DNA from: Caecibacteroides pullorum
GTDB taxonomy: Bacteria > Bacteroidota > Bacteroidia > Bacteroidales > Bacteroidaceae
DNA length: 64,000 nt
Reading direction: 5' to 3'
Assembly: GCF_019239235.1 (NCBI RefSeq)
Contig: NZ_JAAZTS010000018.1
Span: 1-64,000, forward strand
The stretch's first letter is position 1. Each line of letters begins with the position of its first letter. Shown in pieces: positions 58,726-64,000 of the stretch. Under the pieces are notes generated by a model. The model was not told the DNA's origin. It saw nothing but the letters and a program-made list of their open reading frames with translations, and ran no database searches. Position numbers and translations under genes: made by a program.

Positions 58726-59904
58726 TTAGGAGAAAAAAGTCGGAAATTTACGCACCATTGCCATCATACCTTCCACCTGAGCCAATGCAAGCATCCGTCC
58801 ATGGAAGGAATAACCGGGGTTATAGCCCTTGTTTCTATCATCCAACATCAGCCGGCCATGGTCGACACGCATAGGCACATCGGGCAGATTCTTTTCGTAA
58901 AAAGCAACCAGCTCAGGCACGCGTCCGCGCCCTTCCAGATGGGACGCTTCCATGAAATTTCCATCTTCCATGACATTTGTACTACGTAAATGCACGAAAC
59001 GAGTACGTGAGGCAAAGCGACGGGCAAGTTCGACCACGTCATTCTGCAAACCTGCACTCAGCGAACCGGCACAGAAGGTCAACCCGTTGTGAGGATTGTC
59101 CACCGCCTTGAGCAGCCAGTCGATGTCTTCACCCGAAGTGACAATACGAGGCAATCCCAGCATCTGATAAGGCGGATCATCGGGATGTATGCACATATCC
59201 ACGCCGCAAGCATCGCAGACAGGCATGATGGCTGACAGAAAATAACACAGGTTGTCACGCAGCTGATGGCGGTCGATCCCCTCGTAGCGCGACAAAAGTT
59301 CTCTAAACAATTGTACAGGATCGGGCGTATGGCCGTCAATATTGCCATTCACAAAGCCTTGCGTCTTGACAATTACAGTATCTATCAACTCATACTTTTC
59401 TTCATCCGTAATGGTCTTTGCTAGCTCGTCCACCTTCTGCAATTCTTCCGCCGTATAGTCAGCTTCAGCCCCTTTACGTTGCAAAATCCGACAATCGAAG
59501 TAGGCAAAACGTATCTTGTCAAAATACAACGAGGAAGAGCCGTCTTCCCATCGATGGTTCAAGTCAGTACGTATCCAGTCGATGACGGGCATGAAATTAT
59601 AACACACTGTTTTGATCCCTGCTTTCGACAGGTTTGCCAGGCTTATTCCATAGTTTTCTATCAGGCGATCGCGCTCCTTGCCACCATACTTGATGGCTTC
59701 GCTCACGGGCAAACTTTCCACCACCGACCAGCGCAATCCTGCCCGTTCTATATAGTCGCGCAGCTCCGCAATCGCCTCCAGCGGCCAGATCTCGCCGTTG
59801 GGGATATCGTGCAACGCCGTCACAATGCCTTCCACACCAATTTGTCGGAGCATGTCCAACGTAATCGGATCTTTTTTACCAAACCACCTCCATGTCTTTT
59901 CCAT
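58726..59904 (-). CDS. uxuA: Mannonate dehydratase UxuA
   Basis: A 392-residue cytosolic enzyme that dehydrates D-mannonate to 2-keto-3-deoxygluconate in glucuronate breakdown. The TIM-barrel metal site is complete: CYNFMPVIDWIRTDL, MCIHPDDPPYQMLGLPRI, FCAGSLSA, FVHLRSTN and MRVDHGRLM. The length is normal. It begins 14 bp after the GH78 gene, so it is co-transcribed with secreted fucosidase and rhamnosidase genes. That suggests the target glycan also carries glucuronic acid. No UxaC or UxuB is in the window. Confidence 0.96.
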   Translation of the reverse strand: MEKTWRWFGKKDPITLDMLRQIGVEGIVTALHDIPNGEIWPLEAIAELRDYIERAGLRWSVVESLPVSEAIKYGGKERDRLIENYGISLANLSKAGIKTVCYNFMPVIDWIRTDLNHRWEDGSSSLYFDKIRFAYFDCRILQRKGAEADYTAEELQKVDELAKTITDEEKYELIDTVIVKTQGFVNGNIDGHTPDPVQLFRELLSRYEGIDRHQLRDNLCYFLSAIMPVCDACGVDMCIHPDDPPYQMLGLPRIVTSGEDIDWLLKAVDNPHNGLTFCAGSLSAGLQNDVVELARRFASRTRFVHLRSTNVMEDGNFMEASHLEGRGRVPELVAFYEKNLPDVPMRVDHGRLMLDDRNKGYNPGYSFHGRMLALAQVEGMMAMVRKFPTFFS

Positions 59905-59918
59905 AATCTGCTCAAATC

Positions 59919-62141
59919 TTATTTATCAGGAAGATTTCCAAACTCGATCTTCCAAACGCCTGTTTTCAATACCATTCCTGCTTCGGCAGGTTTCCCATTC
60001 ACACGCATTTGTGTATATCCATCAGGCAAACCCACCAATCCAGCCGTACCTTCGGGCACTGCCAGTTCAAGCACACATCGCTCTGCATCCTTTTTCACAT
60101 CAGCCTCGATGAAGCGTCCGCCCGCAAGCGGCACCGTCACTTTCACATGGCTCAAGTTTCCTAAATTGGGACAAACCGAAAAAACTTTAAAGCCAGGCTC
60201 TACCACCTTCACGCCAGCCACGTAACTACTCAAGATAGTCAGCGGGCCTCCGCTCCAAGCATGGTTATAACTACCACCTCCAAAGCCTTCCTTGCCGATG
60301 CCCCAGCCTTCCCACAACGTGGTCAGCGGACTGTCCACCATCGCTTCGTAGCGTAGCCTCATCCTGTCCATCGCATCCTGATAGTATCCCATCTCACAAA
60401 GGGCCTGCAAAACATATTTTTCCATATAAGGGCTGGCATGGTACTGCTGACGGAAGAAAGGACGAATAGTCGGATAAAGTTCCTTAGGCAACACACCCGC
60501 CACAACGGCCAAGGCCTGGGCACGGTCGTCAGGTTGTCCCTCATAGTCGGGCGACTTGTAATACGCCCCCGTCCAATACTTCTGATGGAAGACTTGGCGC
60601 AGGCGGTCATTGGTTTCGTCCGCCCAACGCGCTTCTGCCAGCTCATCCACCAGACGGGCCATGTGGGCATAGCCGTCCAAAGCGATGGAATACCACAGGC
60701 TAAACAGAAGTCCCATATCCTTGTTGTCGCCCCAGTCGCCCCATGTCCATCCACCCTTGCGAGGAATAACCAGCCCGTCGGGAGAGGTCTTCCAGACGTG
60801 GATGTATTTCTTCACTCTTGGAAACACGTATTCAATCAGTTCCTTGTCGCCCGTCCCCATATAGTACGTCCAGAAGCCATAATAGCCCACACTGGCCAGC
60901 ATCTGCATGGGCAGTTCGTCCTTATAATTGCCAGCAGGCACAGGAGCAAAAATCGTACTGTCCGCTCGCTGCCAGTCCATCAGCTCACAGATGCCTTTGC
61001 GTGTCAGCCGATGTGCTCTCTCGTCCAAGGCATAAAAAGCCTCGCCAAGTTCATTCACCACGTCGCCCCACCATTGTGCCCGCTCTCGGTCAGGGCAATC
61101 CATATAGGTGTCGCGCATCGTGATGTAGAGTGTACGTTGCGACTTCGTCCATAGGCGGGTCAGGAAAGGATCGTCACACCAGAAACTGCCTGCAAAATCC
61201 GTATCATATCCCGTCTCGCGATATTTCAGCTCCAACACCTCACAACCTTCAGGGATGGTATAGATGACATAATGGCCGTTCATCCATCCGCGACATTCAA
61301 ACTCCTGAACGCCTTCACGCGTAATATATTCGGCAAACACATTTGTAGCCGAACCACCCCGATAGTCATCCGTACGGATGTCAATCTTTCGGCCGGCTAC
61401 CGACTTTACTTTCAGATAAGGAGTTATCTGCGCATTGTAGGGCAAATAAGCTAGAATCTGATTTCCCTGCCGCTCCGTCCTTGTATAGGTTTTCAGGCCA
61501 TAGTCTTTCCATTGAGGAATGGGACGATCCACCAACTGATTCCATCCGGCCTCCTCCAACGACACCCGTCGAGCCTTGCTCCAACTGCTGTCATCATAGT
61601 CGGGTTGCTGAAAAGCAATGTCCTTCGCGGCATCGAATCCGATGTTCGACTCAGGCAAACGATAGTTGGGCTTTTCTCCTTCAGGTAAATAATAGGCTGG
61701 ATGCCTGCACACCTTCCAAGCTTTGTCCGTATCCAGCACCTTACCGTCCACCGACAAACGGAAAGCCAATCCAGGCGTCGGCGAATTGCGATGGCTGAAC
61801 CCGTCCTTGCCAAAGTACCACACCAATACGGCTACCGTATTATCGCCTTCGCGCAAGCCCTGCGCCCCACGAAGCACGTCGCAATACGTATCCTTCGGAT
61901 TAGGTCCCCGCTTCAGTCCGCCTTCCCTCACCTGCAATTCGCCATTCACCCAAAGCCAATACTTGCTATCCGCCGCGATACGAAGTTCCACATCCGACGG
62001 CTCGTCCTCCAAGTACAGATTCATGCGATAACAAAGCCACATGCCAGGCGACACAGCCTCCGAGGCAGGTAAAGTCAAGACTTGTGCGGAGCAGACGATT
62101 GCGCACAAAAAAGCGAACACAATACTAAATATCGTTTTCAT
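59919..62141 (-). CDS. GH78 alpha-L-rhamnosidase
   Basis: A 740-residue exported enzyme with a signal peptide ending IVCSAQ. N-terminal beta-sandwich modules (about 25-330) precede an alpha/alpha-six-barrel catalytic domain (about 345-650) and a C-terminal beta domain. The block DTYMDCPDRERAQWWGD is the GH78 motif with the general acid Glu, and TLWEGWG supplies the likely base Glu. It removes terminal alpha-L-rhamnose. It sits between the GH29 fucosidase (61 bp upstream) and uxuA (14 bp downstream), pointing to a rhamnose- and fucose-decorated acidic plant glycan. Confidence 0.9.
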   Translation of the reverse strand: MKTIFSIVFAFLCAIVCSAQVLTLPASEAVSPGMWLCYRMNLYLEDEPSDVELRIAADSKYWLWVNGELQVREGGLKRGPNPKDTYCDVLRGAQGLREGDNTVAVLVWYFGKDGFSHRNSPTPGLAFRLSVDGKVLDTDKAWKVCRHPAYYLPEGEKPNYRLPESNIGFDAAKDIAFQQPDYDDSSWSKARRVSLEEAGWNQLVDRPIPQWKDYGLKTYTRTERQGNQILAYLPYNAQITPYLKVKSVAGRKIDIRTDDYRGGSATNVFAEYITREGVQEFECRGWMNGHYVIYTIPEGCEVLELKYRETGYDTDFAGSFWCDDPFLTRLWTKSQRTLYITMRDTYMDCPDRERAQWWGDVVNELGEAFYALDERAHRLTRKGICELMDWQRADSTIFAPVPAGNYKDELPMQMLASVGYYGFWTYYMGTGDKELIEYVFPRVKKYIHVWKTSPDGLVIPRKGGWTWGDWGDNKDMGLLFSLWYSIALDGYAHMARLVDELAEARWADETNDRLRQVFHQKYWTGAYYKSPDYEGQPDDRAQALAVVAGVLPKELYPTIRPFFRQQYHASPYMEKYVLQALCEMGYYQDAMDRMRLRYEAMVDSPLTTLWEGWGIGKEGFGGGSYNHAWSGGPLTILSSYVAGVKVVEPGFKVFSVCPNLGNLSHVKVTVPLAGGRFIEADVKKDAERCVLELAVPEGTAGLVGLPDGYTQMRVNGKPAEAGMVLKTGVWKIEFGNLPDK

Positions 62142-62202
62142 ATCTTATCCAATGTTTGTGTAGAGGTGCAATATTCGTAATTTTTTTCGAAAACAGCAAA
62201 TA

Positions 62203-63693
62203 TCAGTCGACTTCCTGAACATATATCTCGTCAATCGATGGAGGCAAGGAAGCATTCAGCACTTTCAGACGAATTTTGTCTGTCTGATAGATATAAGGAA
62301 ATCTGATCACCTTACAATCTCCCATCGGTTCGTCAGAAACATATACACACTCCCAATCGCCATCTTTCCAGATATCGATACGATAGGATTGTATCCGATT
62401 CACACGTTTGTTCGAGAAGCCATCAGAAGAATTCACCGCATCACAATGCTCAAACACTACGACCTTGTTGAACGATTTCATGCCGTCGAACGAAATGACG
62501 AGTTCCGCATGCACATCGTCCGCCGCCCAACGGGTTTGCATTCCTCCGTCGATCGCATAAGCTGCACCATACAGTCCCTCATTGTTCTCGTATACCGATG
62601 AAGCCGTAGCCATCCCACCCTCAGTCAGCCACGCACTTCCTACAGGCAGCGGGCGGTCTTGGTGCAAATGCAAACGCTCCTTGTTCAACGCAATGATATG
62701 ATTGGCCTCATTCTCGCGGATACGTCCCGTCTGATCGGGAGGGACATTAACCACCAATGTATTGTTGCCCGAAGTACACCAATAGAACAATTCTTCCAGT
62801 TCATCCAGGCTACGCACCGTTTTGGGGGTATTCTTCTGAAACCAGTTCCACTCCTTACTGATGCAGACCGTATGCTCAAACGGCAGATAGTAGGAATTAC
62901 CGCCATACAGATATTGCTTCTTGTCAAGCTTGTGCGCAATCTTCGGATCCCACAAGCGGAAATCCGTAGGGAAGTATTGCAGATAATACTTATTGTCCAC
63001 CAGCATCGAATCCGGCAAAATATGTTTACGGCTTCCTTCACGATCGACCACCGTATGATTCACCCCGACAGCACAGTTAGGTTGCATCTTCTTCACCTCG
63101 GCATATACACGAGGAAGATCCCAATCCTTTACAGGACGATCCCAGCCGCCATCAAACCATAATTCACAAATCGGACCATAGTTCAAAAACAACTCCCGAA
63201 GCTGCCCAATCATATAGTCGATATATTTCTTCGGATCCTTATCACGATACGACGGCTCGTGCCTGTCCCACAACGAATAATAAACACCAAATTGAAGTCC
63301 ATATTTCCGACAGGCATCCGAAACCGCCTTTACCACATCCGTCTTAACGGGCGAAGAGGCCACATCGTAATTCGTATACTGGCTGTCCCATAAGCAGAAA
63401 CCGTCATGGTGCTTCGTTACGAGCAACACATATCGGAAACCAGCATCACGTGCCACCCGTACCCACTGGTCACAATCCAAACGTGTCGGGTTATATTTAT
63501 CCACCGGCACTGTCCCGTCCGACCATTCATCGCCCGAGAAAGTATTCACCCCAAAATGAACAAACATACCATACCCGCGCTCTATCAGTTCACGCTGCGT
63601 CTGATTAGGCTCCTCAGCCGGCGTGATGGCTTGCCCATACGTACAACAAAGCCCTGCTATCAGCAGAAAGCCCAATAATAAATATTTTTTCAT
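62203..63693 (-). CDS. GH29 alpha-L-fucosidase with C-terminal F5/8 (CBM32-like) domain
   Basis: A 496-residue exported enzyme with a signal peptide ending CCTYGQ. The TIM barrel (about 30-340) carries MFVHFGVNTF, TKHHDGFCLWDS and the nucleophile D181 in ELWFDGGWDR. A C-terminal discoidin / F5-8-like beta-sandwich follows (about 365-495, from TASSVYENNEGLY to IDEIYVQEVD). GH29 retaining fucosidases remove terminal alpha-L-fucose; the linkage cannot be told from sequence. It is the first visible gene of the leftward GH29-GH78-uxuA unit, with a TATCTTTG box 28 bp upstream. Confidence 0.94.
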   Translation of the reverse strand: MKKYLLLGFLLIAGLCCTYGQAITPAEEPNQTQRELIERGYGMFVHFGVNTFSGDEWSDGTVPVDKYNPTRLDCDQWVRVARDAGFRYVLLVTKHHDGFCLWDSQYTNYDVASSPVKTDVVKAVSDACRKYGLQFGVYYSLWDRHEPSYRDKDPKKYIDYMIGQLRELFLNYGPICELWFDGGWDRPVKDWDLPRVYAEVKKMQPNCAVGVNHTVVDREGSRKHILPDSMLVDNKYYLQYFPTDFRLWDPKIAHKLDKKQYLYGGNSYYLPFEHTVCISKEWNWFQKNTPKTVRSLDELEELFYWCTSGNNTLVVNVPPDQTGRIRENEANHIIALNKERLHLHQDRPLPVGSAWLTEGGMATASSVYENNEGLYGAAYAIDGGMQTRWAADDVHAELVISFDGMKSFNKVVVFEHCDAVNSSDGFSNKRVNRIQSYRIDIWKDGDWECVYVSDEPMGDCKVIRFPYIYQTDKIRLKVLNASLPPSIDEIYVQEVD

Positions 63694-63720
63694 GCCCTAT
63701 TTAGTTTAAACAATCCACGA

Positions 63721-63751
63721 CAAAGATAGGGAAAGTTGAAAGCAGAAGAAA
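63721..63751 (-). promoter_or_regulatory. Promoter of the GH29-GH78-uxuA operon
   Basis: On the minus strand TATCTTTG (63728-63721) matches TAnnTTTG, with TTTC (63751-63748) 19 bp upstream in place of TTTG. A 19-base stretch next to it (63729-63747) recurs at 63803-63821 with one mismatch. Confidence 0.55.
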
Positions 63752-63821
63752 CAAGCTTGCTTGATTTTTTTGCTGAGACGCCCCCTATCTTATCAAAAGA
63801 AAGGGAAAGTTGAATGCAGAA
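63729..63821. repeat. Pair of 19-bp direct repeats upstream of the GH29 gene
   Basis: The stretch starting GGGAAAGTTGAA at 63729-63747 is repeated at 63803-63821 with 18 of 19 bases equal, 74 bp apart. It flanks the -33 region of the GH29 promoter and might be an operator pair, or simply a duplication. Confidence 0.6.
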
Positions 63822-63841
63822 ACAAATGAAAACATAGTTTT

Positions 63842-63962
63842 CAATATTCCCTTTCACCAAGTCCATAGTTACACTTCCCAAGTCCCTCTTTACGCCCGTC
63901 AAGTCCATGTTTATACCAGCCAAGTTATCTTCCCTATTCTCCAATGCCCCCTTTGACACAAA
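63842..63962. repeat. Degenerate 21-bp tandem repeats, possibly coding a heptad peptide on the minus strand
   Basis: Units start at 63858, 63879, 63900, 63921 and 63942, each 21 bases; the first three begin CAAGTCC and share TTTAC-type centres. On the minus strand the 21-base period reads as seven-residue repeats, LAGINMD-LTGVKRD-LGSVTMD-LVKGNIE, in a 94-codon frame (63690-63974). That frame then runs through the GH29 promoter in a non-repetitive stretch, so it is more likely non-coding or a remnant. Confidence 0.7.
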
Positions 63963-64000
63963 ACACCGTTTCATCCCTAAGGAAGCATTGCTTTACAAAG

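Noticed and set aside
63690..63974. The 94-codon frame upstream of GH29 as a real gene
   Set aside because: Its non-repeat half crosses the GH29 promoter and overlaps the GH29 start codon; the repeat half is explained by a 21-bp DNA repeat. Kept only as a repeat.

Overview
The window comes from a gut-type Bacteroidota chromosome, most likely Bacteroides in the broad sense. The evidence is five SusC and four SusD homologues, SusE- and SusR-type proteins, secreted glycoside hydrolases, Bacteroidota promoters (TTTG, about 19 bp, TAnnTTTG), and the housekeeping blocks recO / tRNA-Glu / rpsT / gyrB, cvpA-sufBCDS and rimP-nusA-infB. I see no phage, transposase, integrase or CRISPR array. The species cannot be fixed from what is visible.

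Bases 1-18300 hold an AT-rich pectin-type polysaccharide utilisation locus (PUL-1). Reading leftward there is one SusC/SusD pair (13505-16648 and 11355-13469), then two fused pairs (10494 down to 734) whose second SusC lacks the usual N-terminal carboxypeptidase-regulatory-like domain, then a truncated PL9-type lyase (11-592). A GH105 unsaturated rhamnogalacturonyl hydrolase (17082-18215) is divergent from the first pair. The two leftward susC transcripts and the GH105 gene share one upstream DNA motif at the same distance from the -7 box, which points to a common activator coded outside the window.

Bases 18300-32500 are mostly core genes: recO, tRNA-Glu, rpsT, gyrB, two tandem DUF2582 winged-helix genes, a two-lobed secreted aspartic protease, DUF3784 and DUF3109 genes, gpmI, a large secreted thioredoxin-like protein, a CorA Mg2+ transporter whose leader has a short upstream reading frame and a hairpin, rnhB and a lysO-type exporter.

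Bases 33130-45180 hold a second, alpha-glucan type locus (PUL-2). It contains a SusR-like membrane regulator, SusC, SusD, a one-domain SusE-like lipoprotein, two adjacent GH27-like enzymes and a SusB-type GH97, all leftward. It has no GH13, GH31 or GH66 enzyme, so the GH27-like pair is the best candidate for the depolymerising step; dextran or isomalto-glucan is an inferred substrate.

Bases 45239-58700 hold a K+-dependent-type membrane pyrophosphatase, the ybjQ / sufS-D-C-B / cvpA cluster, and infB-nusA-rimP. Bases 58726-63700 hold a catabolic operon: GH29 fucosidase, GH78 rhamnosidase and mannonate dehydratase. Several intergenic spaces carry degenerate 21-22 bp tandem repeats or long imperfect palindromes.
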